This document shows positions 9,331 through 18,124 of a stretch of DNA of 64,000 nucleotides, piece after piece (positions within the stretch are counted from its first letter, which is position 1; each line of letters starts with the position of its first letter). The stretch spans positions 186,001-250,000 of the forward strand of contig JAWLAH010000001.1 of assembly GCA_041395525.1 (NCBI GenBank), read 5' to 3'. The DNA comes from CADEED01 sp020442965. Lineage in GTDB: Bacteria > Pseudomonadota > Gammaproteobacteria > Steroidobacterales > Steroidobacteraceae. A program made the position numbers and the translations under genes. The notes under the pieces are model-generated. The model saw only the letters and a list, made by a program, of their open reading frames with translations. It was not told where the DNA came from and searched no databases.

Positions 9331-11088
9331 TCAGCGGCTCGGAACGAACTCGGTCATCACCGCCTGGCGCAGCAGATCGGGCGGCAGCAGGCCCTGCGCC
9401 AGCACGAAATCGTTGAAAGCTTTTCGATCAAACTTGCCGCCCAGCGCCAACTGCGCGCGCTGCCGCGTTTCCATCAGTCGTTGGTAGCCGTAGAAGTACG
9501 ACGTGGCCTGGCCCGGTGCGCGAAAAGTGTAACGCTGGACTTCCTGGGCCGCCATACCTTCTGACAACCCCACTTCGTTCATCAGGAACGCCTTCACGCC
9601 GTCAGGAGCTATTTGCCCCAGATTGACCATTGGATCCAGGAACGCCCGTGCCGCTCGATGTGCGCGCATCATCAAAGTAAACAACTGGCCATCGGCTGGT
9701 TCATAGGGCTGCACCTCGGCTTCAGCGTACAGCGCCCAGCCTTCGGCGTTCACGCGGTTGAATGCGAACACCGCGCGCGCGATGGATACGCCCGATTCGA
9801 TCATCTTGGCGAATTGCAGCTCATGTCCGGGCCGCGCCTCGTGCGCGGTCAGCGTCCAGGTAATTGCCGGGTGAGTAAAATCATCGAACGCCAAAGACTT
9901 GCCGCTGGCATCCGGCGACATGCCGGTCGTCAGCACAAACTCACCGTACTCACCGGTGTTACCGATCAGGCGCGGCGGTGACATGTGTGGGGCTGGTTGC
10001 TGCGCGTTCTCGGCCGCTGTCGCAACGCGGATCGAAGCGGCTCGGTCTGGCAGCGAGACGATGTCTTCCTTGCGGATGATCGCTTCAATCTCGGCCAGCC
10101 GCTGCTTGTAGAGCGGCAGCACGTCGCTCGGCGCGATCTGCTGCAACTTCAATTGGCGTATGACGGCGCGATAGTCACGATCCTTGAGCCCGTTCTCCTT
10201 GGCGACCTGTGCCGCCGTGATCGACATCTCGACGCGGAGCTCGGCAAAAGCGATCAACGCGCGCGAGATCAATTCTTCCGGTGGAATGTCGACACCGACC
10301 TGGCGCAAGTTGTCCGCATAGACCTCCGGCGGCAGCCGACTATCGGTACGAGCGCGCGGCAAAATATCGCTCTTCAGCCAGCTGTTGTAGTCGATGAGTT
10401 GTCGCGTGAGCGCGGCGTAGCTCCGCTCCCACCCCTTGAGTTTGCTCTTGACTAACAGCTCGCGCATGCCGCTGATCAGCGCCGGAGCGCTGTTCAAGGC
10501 CTGCTCGACCTCGCCGCGGTACGGGCCGAGCAGTTTGTCGTCCGCCTTGATGCGCTCTAGCGTACGCTCGCGTGCCAATTCCGTTACTGGCTTGAATCCG
10601 CGCTCCAGTCCAGCGTACTTACGCAGACGTACCAGCAGGGATTTCTGTTGTGCCGCCGGCACTCGCGGATCGAGCGTCGCCCGCGTCACACCGAACAACA
10701 TCGACGTTAGATCGATGAACGGGAAAAAGTACTTGCGTTCGAGCGCGTTGCTCGTGATCGAGTCCTGCGCGGCGCCAATCAAGATTTCGAGATCCTGCTT
10801 GACCTTGGAGTCCTGTTCGGTCGCCAGTCGCTGCCGATACTGCTCGATCACCGCGCGATAGTCGGCCTGCTCGGCATCGAACTTATCGCGTGACAGGTCG
10901 GCTATTTTTTCCTCGTAGCCGTCGACGCCGATGCGGGTCGCCGACTCCGGGCTGTACTTGGCCATCAACTGCAGCAGCAGCCGGGAGTTCTCGTTGCTGC
11001 GGGCAATCCATGCGGGCTCCGCCGCGAACGCGGCCTGTGCAACGACGATTGCAACGACAGCCAAGGACAGCGACTTCAAGCTCTTCAT
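9331..11088 (-). CDS. DUF885 family exported protein (predicted metallopeptidase-like)
   Basis: About 585 residues. The ATG at 11088 has GAGG upstream and begins a clear signal peptide (MKSLKSLSLAVVAIVVAQAAFA), so export to the periplasm is expected. The long helical body and the C-terminal HEARPGHELQ element are diagnostic for DUF885 (COG4805). That HExxPGHE-type motif resembles a zinc-peptidase site, and a metallopeptidase role is generally suspected for the family but not assigned here. It is monocistronic, convergent with puuB on one side and about 100 bases from the thiolase stop on the other. Confidence 0.85.
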   Translation of the reverse strand: MKSLKSLSLAVVAIVVAQAAFAAEPAWIARSNENSRLLLQLMAKYSPESATRIGVDGYEEKIADLSRDKFDAEQADYRAVIEQYRQRLATEQDSKVKQDLEILIGAAQDSITSNALERKYFFPFIDLTSMLFGVTRATLDPRVPAAQQKSLLVRLRKYAGLERGFKPVTELARERTLERIKADDKLLGPYRGEVEQALNSAPALISGMRELLVKSKLKGWERSYAALTRQLIDYNSWLKSDILPRARTDSRLPPEVYADNLRQVGVDIPPEELISRALIAFAELRVEMSITAAQVAKENGLKDRDYRAVIRQLKLQQIAPSDVLPLYKQRLAEIEAIIRKEDIVSLPDRAASIRVATAAENAQQPAPHMSPPRLIGNTGEYGEFVLTTGMSPDASGKSLAFDDFTHPAITWTLTAHEARPGHELQFAKMIESGVSIARAVFAFNRVNAEGWALYAEAEVQPYEPADGQLFTLMMRAHRAARAFLDPMVNLGQIAPDGVKAFLMNEVGLSEGMAAQEVQRYTFRAPGQATSYFYGYQRLMETRQRAQLALGGKFDRKAFNDFVLAQGLLPPDLLRQAVMTEFVPSR

Positions 11089-11188
11089 ATGAGGAATCCT
11101 CGGGAAAACGCTTTCAACATGGCGCGCAGGGTACAAGCTTGCGGCGCATCGCCGAAACTCACGACCGACTGACGCCAGTCGCAGCGGT

Positions 11189-12370
11189 CTACACTACCTC
11201 AAACAACCCGGCCGCACCCATCCCGCCACCGATGCACATCGTCGCGACTACCAACTTGGCGCCGCGACGCTTACCTTCGATGAGCGCATGGCCAACGAGC
11301 CGTGCCCCAGACATCCCATAGGGATGACCGACTGCAATGGCGCCGCCGTCGACGTTCAATCGATCGTCGGGTATACCAAGCTTGTCGCGGCAATAAATCA
11401 CCTGTACGGCGAATGCTTCGTTCAATTCCCAAAGATCGATGTCCGAGACCCTGACACCTGCGCGCTGCAGCAATTTCGGCACGGCGAAGACCGGGCCAAT
11501 ACCCATCTCGTCGGGCTCACAACCGGCCACCGCAAAGCCGCGAAAAATGCCCAATGGCTTGAGACCACGTTGCTCGGCGAGCGTAGCGCTCATCACGACG
11601 CAGGCCGAGGCGCCATCGGAAAACTGACTGGCGTTGCCAGCCGCTATCACGCCACCCGGAGTCGCCGCGCGAATCTTCGAGACTGCCTCATAAGTGGTAT
11701 CCGGACGAATCCCCTCATCGGCGGCGATCGTCACTTTTTGAGTGATTAGCTGACCAGTTGCTTTTTCGCCCACGCCCATCCGTACGGTCATTGGAACGAT
11801 TTCATCCTTGAACCTGCCGGCGGTCTGTGCTGCCGCAGCGCGCTGCTGGCTTGCAACGCCGTAGTGATCCTGCTTCTCGCGTGGAATCTTGTAGCGCTGA
11901 GCGACGTTCTCGGCAGTCTGCAGCATCGTCCAGTAGATCTCGGGCTTGTGTTGCTCGAGCCACGCCTCCTTGATCATGTGCAGATTCATTTTGTCGTTCT
12001 GCACGCAGGATATCGACTCCAGCCCACCCGCAACGAGCACGTCCGATTCGCCAGCGATAATGCGCTGTGCGGCGAACGCGATCGTCTGCAATCCGGACGA
12101 ACAGAATCGATTGACCGTGACGCCTGCGGTCGTGACCGGACAGCCGGCCCGCAGGGCCGCCTGGCGCGCGATATTCATCCCTGTCGCACCCTCGGGATTG
12201 GCGCAACCCATCAGGACGTCTTCCACTTCTGCCGGCTCGATTCCCGCGCGTTCGATCGCGGCCTGAATGACATGGCCGCCGAGCGTTGCGCCGTGGGTCA
12301 GATTGAACGCGCCGCGCCAGGATTTCGCGAGCCCCGTGCGAGCAGTCGAAACAATTACCGCATCGCTCAT
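11189..12370 (-). CDS. fadA: Acetyl-CoA C-acyltransferase (thiolase)
   Basis: 393 residues, full length for a degradative thiolase. It cleaves 3-ketoacyl-CoA with CoA in the last step of beta-oxidation. Nucleophile Cys90 (VNRFCSSGLQT), His349 (GGAIAVGHPYGMSGAR) and the second cysteine Cys379 (CIGGGMG) are all in place. Its ATG overlaps the stop of the upstream multifunctional gene by four bases (12367-12370), showing translational coupling and a shared complex or pathway. The substrate chain length cannot be decided from sequence. The symbol indicates the functional class only. Confidence 0.9.
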   Translation of the reverse strand: MSDAVIVSTARTGLAKSWRGAFNLTHGATLGGHVIQAAIERAGIEPAEVEDVLMGCANPEGATGMNIARQAALRAGCPVTTAGVTVNRFCSSGLQTIAFAAQRIIAGESDVLVAGGLESISCVQNDKMNLHMIKEAWLEQHKPEIYWTMLQTAENVAQRYKIPREKQDHYGVASQQRAAAAQTAGRFKDEIVPMTVRMGVGEKATGQLITQKVTIAADEGIRPDTTYEAVSKIRAATPGGVIAAGNASQFSDGASACVVMSATLAEQRGLKPLGIFRGFAVAGCEPDEMGIGPVFAVPKLLQRAGVRVSDIDLWELNEAFAVQVIYCRDKLGIPDDRLNVDGGAIAVGHPYGMSGARLVGHALIEGKRRGAKLVVATMCIGGGMGAAGLFEVV

Positions 12371-14658
12371 CGTCGTGTCCTCTTGGTCGACCGTCGCTTG
12401 CTCGCCGCCTTGGCAGGTCGCGTCTTCTTGAGTCTCTTGGTGTTAGGCCGTTCGGTCTTGCGCGCGACCGCACGGGTGCGGCGCGGGGACTTGCGATTGG
12501 CAGGCGTCGCCCGCTTGGCGCGCACCGTGTGCGCATCAGCGATCTTCTTACCATGCTCCTGCAATGCTAACAGCAGCGGCGCGGGCTGCCAGAATCCGGG
12601 GTCGCCATGTGGATTGGCAGCGAACTCGCGCATCCGGCGCACGACATTGAACAGACCCACCTGATCGGCATGGAACATCGGCCCGCCTTTGTAGACCGGG
12701 AAGCCATAGCCGGTCAGGTACACGATATCGATATCGGAAGGTCGTTGCGCAATTCGCTCCGCGAGAATCTGCGCGCCCTCGTTGACCAGCGCGTAGACCA
12801 GTCGATCGACGATCTCTGCCTCGCTGATCTTGCGTGGCTTGATCCCGAGCTCGCGTCGTTCGGCCGCGATGATCTCCTCGACTTCTACATCCGGCAACGC
12901 GTCGCGCCGCCCGGGCTCGTAGCGATACCAACCACTGCCGGTCTTCTGGCCAAAGCGACCAAGCTCACAAATCTTGTCAGCAATGCTCGAATACTTGAGC
13001 TGTGGCTGCTCCACATAGCGACGTTTGCGAATGTGCCAGCCTATGTCGTTACCCGCAAGATCCGACATGCGAAACGGCCCCATCGCGAAGCCGAATTTCT
13101 CGATGACACGATCGACTTGCTGCGGCGACGCGCCCTCCTCCAGCATGAACATGGCCTGGCGCGAATACTGCTCGATCATGCGATTGCCGATGAAACCGTC
13201 GCAAACGCCGGAGACAACGCCAGTCTTGCCGATCTTTTTGGCGGTTGCCATCACGGTGGCGAGCACATCCTTCGCCGTGAGCTTACCGCGTACGATCTCC
13301 AGCAGCTTCATGACATTGGCCGGGCTGAAGAAATGCATGCCGACTACGTCTTTCGGACGTTTGGTGAACTTGGCGATCTGGTTGACATCGAGCGTCGAGG
13401 TATTGGTCGCCAGGATCGCGCCGCGCTTGAGCGTGGCATCGAGACGTGAAAATACTTGCCGCTTGACCTCGATGTCCTCGAACACCGCCTCGATCGCGAG
13501 ATCGACACTGGCAATGTCCTTGTACTCAAGCGTCGGCTTAATCAGCCCCATCCGCTCCTCGACCTGCGCCGTGCTCAACCGCCCCTTTTTGGCGCTCGAC
13601 TCGTAGTTCTTGCGTATCGTTGCAATGCCGCGCTCGAGTGCGTCGGCCTTTAGTTCGAGTAGGTAGACCGGAATGCCGGCATTGGCAAAATTCATGGCAA
13701 TGCCGCCGCCCATCGTACCGGCACCCAACACGGCAACCGATTTGACTGGACGTTGCAGCGTCGATTCCGGCACGTCCGGGATCTTGCTGGCCGCACGTTG
13801 CGCAAAAAACGAGTAGCGCAGCGCTTTGGATTCCGGCGTGATCATCAGTTCGCGAAAAATCGTGCGCTCCGCGGCAAGGCCTTGATCAAACGGCAGATTT
13901 ACCGCGGCCGCGACGGCGTCGACGCAACGAGCCGGTGCTGGCATGCCTTTGGAAACGCTCGCAGCGCCGGTGCGCGCAAAATGCAGGTAGGCATCGGCCT
14001 GCGGGTAATCTACGGTCAGGTCACGGACCCGCACGATCGGTTGTTTGTCCTTGACAACGCGCTTCGCGAACGCGATCGCAGCCGGCAGCAAGTCGTCAGT
14101 CACGATCTCATCGAACAACCGCGTACCCTTCAACATCTTCGCCGGCACCGTGTTTCCCGATGCGATGAGATTGGCGGCCAGCTCCAGACCGACCAATCGC
14201 GGGAAGCGCTGCGTGCCGCCTGCGCCCGGTACCAGTCCTAGTTTGACTTCGGGAAACGCGATCTTGGCATCGCCAAGCGTCACGCGGAAATGGCAACTCA
14301 ATGCCAGCTCGAGGCCGCCGCCCATGCAGGCCCCCGCAATCGCGGCGACGACCGGCTTGGGGCAACCCTCGACTACGCTGTTGAGGCTGTCCAGATTCGG
14401 TTCGGCAAGCGCCTTCGGGGTTTCGAACTCGCGAATGTCCGCGCCGCTCGAAAACGCGCGGTCGTTGCCGATCAGGACAATCGCTTTGACGGCTTCGTCC
14501 GCCACGGCCTTATCAACCGCAGCCGCGATGGCGGTTCTGAGCTCATGCGACAGTGCATTGAGTGGGGGATGATTCAGTTCGACGACTGCGACGACGCCGT
14601 CGCGACGGTAGCGGGCAAATGACACGGCTTGGACCTTTGGATACGCGCGTGAGTGCAA
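12367..14658 (-). CDS. fadJ: Fatty-oxidation multifunctional protein: enoyl-CoA hydratase / 3-hydroxyacyl-CoA dehydrogenase with basic tail
   Basis: 763 residues. The N-terminal crotonase domain (about 1-200) carries the two catalytic glutamates, Glu117 in GGGLELAL and Glu137 in FPEVKLGLVPGAGG. The NAD-binding site VLGAGTMGGGIA lies at about 310-321, followed by the dehydrogenase motif MHFFSPANVMKLLEI and two C-terminal dehydrogenase domains ending near residue 700. The last roughly 60 residues are unusual: a Lys/Arg/Ala/Pro-rich stretch (for example KRLKKTRPAKAASKRRSTK) with no homology to the enzyme core. The tail ends exactly at the overlap with the thiolase start. The gene forms a two-gene beta-oxidation operon with that thiolase. 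Confidence 0.9.
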   Translation of the reverse strand: MHSRAYPKVQAVSFARYRRDGVVAVVELNHPPLNALSHELRTAIAAAVDKAVADEAVKAIVLIGNDRAFSSGADIREFETPKALAEPNLDSLNSVVEGCPKPVVAAIAGACMGGGLELALSCHFRVTLGDAKIAFPEVKLGLVPGAGGTQRFPRLVGLELAANLIASGNTVPAKMLKGTRLFDEIVTDDLLPAAIAFAKRVVKDKQPIVRVRDLTVDYPQADAYLHFARTGAASVSKGMPAPARCVDAVAAAVNLPFDQGLAAERTIFRELMITPESKALRYSFFAQRAASKIPDVPESTLQRPVKSVAVLGAGTMGGGIAMNFANAGIPVYLLELKADALERGIATIRKNYESSAKKGRLSTAQVEERMGLIKPTLEYKDIASVDLAIEAVFEDIEVKRQVFSRLDATLKRGAILATNTSTLDVNQIAKFTKRPKDVVGMHFFSPANVMKLLEIVRGKLTAKDVLATVMATAKKIGKTGVVSGVCDGFIGNRMIEQYSRQAMFMLEEGASPQQVDRVIEKFGFAMGPFRMSDLAGNDIGWHIRKRRYVEQPQLKYSSIADKICELGRFGQKTGSGWYRYEPGRRDALPDVEVEEIIAAERRELGIKPRKISEAEIVDRLVYALVNEGAQILAERIAQRPSDIDIVYLTGYGFPVYKGGPMFHADQVGLFNVVRRMREFAANPHGDPGFWQPAPLLLALQEHGKKIADAHTVRAKRATPANRKSPRRTRAVARKTERPNTKRLKKTRPAKAASKRRSTKRTRR

Positions 14659-14727
14659 TCATGCTAGGTTACTGCGCTGAGCGCCGCTTGGCGAGTTCGG
14701 CGACAGCAAATACGCAAGCCTGAGGAA

Positions 14728-15519
14728 ATGTTCGAAATTGCACCGTTTCTGCTCGCGCTGCTCGTCCTGTTAGCGGCCGCGACACTCACCTGGGCGATCA
14801 GCGTTCCGCTCAAGAACGTCGCAATCGTCGACGTGCTGTGGGGGCTTTTGTTCGTGTTGGCGGGGTTGACTTACGCACTGACGGTCGACCTGGCCGGTCC
14901 GCGCACGACATTCGTACTCATTTTGCTTGGCCTTTGGTCAGTGCGTCTGAGTCTGCACATCGGAGTGCGCAGCTGGGGCCATGGCGAGGATCGTCGTTAC
15001 CAGGCGATTCGAGTCCGCACTGAGCCGCATTTTGCCGCCAAGAGTCTGTACCTCGTGTTCTGGCTGCAGGCCGCACTGGCCTCGATCATCTCCCTGCCGC
15101 TGCTCGGAGCGATCGCGAGCCCGGCCGCGATCAACTGGCTGGACTACTTTGGAGCGGCGCTGTGGTTGATCGGCGTCCTGTTCGAAGCCGGCGGCGATTG
15201 GCAGCTGACGCGGTTCAAGTCGGACCCGGCCAACCAGCAACAAGTGATGGACCGAGGCTTGTGGCGCTACACCCGCCACCCTAACTACTTTGGCGATTTT
15301 TGCGTCTGGTGGGGGTTTTTCCTGATAGCCCTGGCCGCCGGCGCATGGTGGGCACTGCCGGGACCGATAGTGATGTCCGTACTATTGCTGCGCGTCTCCG
15401 GCGTGACGCTGCTGGAGCGGAACATCGGTGAACGACGCCCAGCCTACCAGGAGTATGTGCGGTGCACGAATGCCTTCTTTCCGGGCCCGCGCCGCAGCAG
15501 CGGGGATCGATTCGTATGA
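14728..15519 (+). CDS. DUF1295 membrane protein, steroid 5-alpha-reductase-like fold
   Basis: 263 residues with about six hydrophobic segments. The C-terminal GLWRYTRHPNYFGDFCVWWGF element is diagnostic of DUF1295/isoprenylcysteine-methyltransferase-like membrane enzymes, where it contributes to cofactor binding. Members are predicted integral-membrane reductases or methyltransferases of unknown substrate. It is divergent from the fadJ-type gene (70 bases between starts) and is followed by the sugar dehydrogenase gene in the same direction. No specific reaction is assigned. Confidence 0.82.
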   Translation: MFEIAPFLLALLVLLAAATLTWAISVPLKNVAIVDVLWGLLFVLAGLTYALTVDLAGPRTTFVLILLGLWSVRLSLHIGVRSWGHGEDRRYQAIRVRTEPHFAAKSLYLVFWLQAALASIISLPLLGAIASPAAINWLDYFGAALWLIGVLFEAGGDWQLTRFKSDPANQQQVMDRGLWRYTRHPNYFGDFCVWWGFFLIALAAGAWWALPGPIVMSVLLLRVSGVTLLERNIGERRPAYQEYVRCTNAFFPGPRRSSGDRFV

Positions 15520-15541
15520 CAGAGTTGACGAGGAAAATGCC

Positions 15542-16660
15542 ATGAAGAATTTGCGCACACCGTACTTTGCCTTGGTGTTAGGCCTGCTCGTCTGCGCGGC
15601 GACTAACGCGGCCGGCGTTCGCGCCACAACAGTGGTGGACGGCGTGAACATGGGCTGGTCATTCGCGTTTCTGCCCGACGGCTCACTGCTGGTCACTGAG
15701 CGGCCCGGGCAATTGCGTCACGCTACTTTGAATGGCAAGCTCGGCGCGCCGCTGACGGGCGTGCCAAAGGTGGTCTACCAGGGCCAGGGGGGGCTGCTCG
15801 ATGTGCTCGTCGACAGCAATTTCGCCCGCGATCGAACGATATTTTTCTGCTACAGCGAAGCTGGCGCTGGCGGCAACAGCACAGCGTTGGCACGCGCAAC
15901 GGTCGCGCAGGATGTACGCAGCCTGGACAACGTCAGAGTCATATTTCGCCAGGCACCCAAGGTTGAGAGCCGCGCGCACTTCGGCTGCCGAATCGTCGAA
16001 GCACCGGACGGCAATCTGTTCCTGACGCTCGGGGAGCGCTTCTCGCGCATGCAGGACGCACAAACACTCGACAATCATCACGGCAAATTGGTGCGCATCG
16101 ACAAGGACGGCGGCGTGCCGGCCGACAATCCGTTCGCACAACGCGGCGGCGCCCTGCCCGAGATCTGGAGCTTCGGTCATCGCAATCTGCAAGGGGCCAC
16201 GCTCGACGACAAGGGTCGGCTCTGGACCACCGAGCACGGACCACAGGGCGGCGACGAGTTGAACCACCCCGAGGCCGGCAAAAACTACGGCTGGCCCGTG
16301 ATCACTTACGGCGAGAACTACGGCGGCGGAAAGATCGGCGGCGGCATCACGGAAAAGGCGGGCATGGAACAACCGGTGAAGTACTGGGTGCCGTCGATCG
16401 CGCCCTCAGGACTTGCGTATCTGACAAGTGACAAGTACGGCAAGGATTGGCGAGGCAGCTTTTTCGTCGGCTCGCTCAAATTTCGCTTTGTCACGCGTGT
16501 GCCTGTCGCCATGGCCGCGACGGCAGCGACCGCTGGCACAGAAGAGCGTGTAATCGAACTCGGGCAGCGCGTCCGTGATATCAGACAAGGGCCCGACGGC
16601 CTGTTGTATGTCCTGACGGAGGACGCGCGCGGGCGAATCGTGCGGCTCGATCCGCAGTGA
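15542..16660 (+). CDS. PQQ-dependent soluble aldose-sugar dehydrogenase family protein
   Basis: About 372 residues from the ATG at 15542, which has GAGGAAA upstream and starts a signal peptide (MKNLRTPYFALVLGLLVCAATNAAG). Upstream in-frame starts would read into the end of the DUF1295 gene. The six-bladed beta-propeller signatures of the GSDH/YliI family are present: GWSFAFLPDGSLLVTERPGQLR, HFGCRIVEAPDGNLFLTLGER, DNHHGKLVRIDKDG, SFGHRNLQGA, TTEHGPQGGDELN and YGWPVITYGENY. It should act in the periplasm, oxidising sugar aldoses with PQQ. No pqq biosynthesis genes lie in the window. Its TGA overlaps the GTG start of the next gene. Confidence 0.88.
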   Translation: MKNLRTPYFALVLGLLVCAATNAAGVRATTVVDGVNMGWSFAFLPDGSLLVTERPGQLRHATLNGKLGAPLTGVPKVVYQGQGGLLDVLVDSNFARDRTIFFCYSEAGAGGNSTALARATVAQDVRSLDNVRVIFRQAPKVESRAHFGCRIVEAPDGNLFLTLGERFSRMQDAQTLDNHHGKLVRIDKDGGVPADNPFAQRGGALPEIWSFGHRNLQGATLDDKGRLWTTEHGPQGGDELNHPEAGKNYGWPVITYGENYGGGKIGGGITEKAGMEQPVKYWVPSIAPSGLAYLTSDKYGKDWRGSFFVGSLKFRFVTRVPVAMAATAATAGTEERVIELGQRVRDIRQGPDGLLYVLTEDARGRIVRLDPQ

Positions 16661-17607
16661 CTGGGAGAGCCGTAGCCTGCGTCGGCGTCGGCAACGTCGG
16701 TCGCGCCTGGGCCATCGTATTTGCACGCGCCGGCCTGACAGTTCGACTGTTCGACTGCGCAGCTGCATCGATCGAGCAGCGCGCACTGCCGGCCATTCGA
16801 CAAAGCGTTAACGATTTGGCGGCCGCGCAACTCATCGAAGATCCCGAGCGGGTACTGAGCAGACTCGAACCAGCCGCATCACTTGCAGCCGCCGTCGCGA
16901 ACGTGAGCTATGTTCAAGAAAGCGTGCGCGAGGACCTTGCCGTCAAACGAGCGGTGTTCGACCAGTTGGGACGATTCGCGCCTTCTGATGCCATTCTGGC
17001 CAGTTCGACGTCCGCCATCGCCGGCTCCCGGTTCCTGGATGCGGCTACCCACCCCGAGCGCTGTCTGGTGGCTCATCCCGTGAATCCGCCGTATCTCATA
17101 CCCCTTGTGGAAATCTGCCCTACGCCCTGGACGACGCCCGACACCCTCGCTCACTGCACGGCATTCATGAAGCAGGTAGGCCAGGAACCGATCCACGTGC
17201 AGCGCGAGGTGCCCGGATTCATCCTGAATCGGTTGCAGTACACGTTAGTGGCAGAAGCCCTGCACCTGGTAGGCGAAGGCTACTGCTCCGCGGAAGACGT
17301 CGACAAGGTACTCAAGCACGGCCTCGCGCTGCGCTGGGCATTCATTGGTCCGTTCGAAGTGGCGCATCTCAACGCCACGGGTGGCTTTCAGGGGTTCGTC
17401 GATAATCTCGGTAGCATGATGCGTGCTGTCGCAAAAGATGCGCGCACCGATTATCAATGGGGCCCCGATCTGGCGACGAAGATCCATCGCACGCTCACGC
17501 AGAAAACACCGCTCGATCGGCTATCGGCGCGCCAGGCCTGGCGCGACCGGCGCATCATGGCGCTCAGAAAACACTTGAGTGACGCGGCCCAGCGGCTCGG
17601 CGACTAA
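16657..17607 (+). CDS. 3-hydroxyacyl-CoA dehydrogenase family protein (L-gulonate 3-dehydrogenase / lambda-crystallin-like)
   Basis: 316 residues, a stand-alone two-domain NAD enzyme. The dinucleotide motif CVGVGNVGRAWAIVFARAG starts within the first ten residues, so the GTG at 16657, overlapping the previous stop as GTGA, must be close to the true start. The SSTSAI and HPVNPPYLIPLVEI stretches match the lambda-crystallin/gulonate-dehydrogenase branch rather than fatty-acid HAD proteins. The C-terminal helical domain (ALRWAFIGPFEVAHLNATGG) is complete. Coupling to a sugar dehydrogenase makes a hydroxy-acid or sugar-acid substrate plausible; carnitine dehydrogenase is another possibility in this family. 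Confidence 0.85.
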   Translation: MTGRAVACVGVGNVGRAWAIVFARAGLTVRLFDCAAASIEQRALPAIRQSVNDLAAAQLIEDPERVLSRLEPAASLAAAVANVSYVQESVREDLAVKRAVFDQLGRFAPSDAILASSTSAIAGSRFLDAATHPERCLVAHPVNPPYLIPLVEICPTPWTTPDTLAHCTAFMKQVGQEPIHVQREVPGFILNRLQYTLVAEALHLVGEGYCSAEDVDKVLKHGLALRWAFIGPFEVAHLNATGGFQGFVDNLGSMMRAVAKDARTDYQWGPDLATKIHRTLTQKTPLDRLSARQAWRDRRIMALRKHLSDAAQRLGD

Positions 17608-17714
17608 CCAGCTTTGTCCAGCGTCCAGTCACGGGCCTATGGCCGCGCTGTTTGGGGTGTCGGCACTGGATCGCGTCGATCCATCGGTCCCGTCGGTAAG
17701 GTCGACTTGAATAC

Positions 17715-18023
17715 CTACTGTTTCGACCTTCCGCCTATCAACACTTCTTGCTGCCATTTGCTGGGCTTTTTGTCGGTGCGATGAATACAGCCTGCCCAAC
17801 AGCACGGGCGTTTTTGCCCTGCGAGAAGTTCCTCGACAGTTCGCCTGATGCGCCTAACACGAGTCTTTTCCTGTTTTGCATCTTCAACCCAGCAGATGAA
17901 CTCGTTTCGGGCGATTGGCGTCAGGTTTTCCCAGAGGTTGGCGATATCTCTTGTTTCGATCAACGCATCGACTAAGTCAGCAGGCAACTCGTGGACGAGA
18001 CCACCTGAAATTGTCTTTTTCAC
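17715..18023 (-). CDS. Small YdeI/OmpD-associated (OmdA-like) family protein
   Basis: 102 residues. The core LTPIARNEFICWVEDAKQ followed by RVRRIRRTVEELLAGQKRP and a CCWxGCIHR segment matches the short YdeI/OmdA-type proteins, in which the helix region around KxxRxxRxxE is conserved. The biochemical role is unknown. The ATG at 18023 is the only reasonable start. About 100 bases before its stop and 100 bases after its start show no other gene. It is a single gene, divergent from the YcaQ-type gene. Confidence 0.75.
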   Translation of the reverse strand: MKKTISGGLVHELPADLVDALIETRDIANLWENLTPIARNEFICWVEDAKQEKTRVRRIRRTVEELLAGQKRPCCWAGCIHRTDKKPSKWQQEVLIGGRSKQ

Positions 18024-18124
18024 ATCGTTAACCTAGCAAATGGGTCCTGCCTGTCAATCGCTGGCCTAACGTGACGTGATGCATGGCATCATCGGCGCGC
18101 TGCGACTCGCTCTGGAATACGCGC

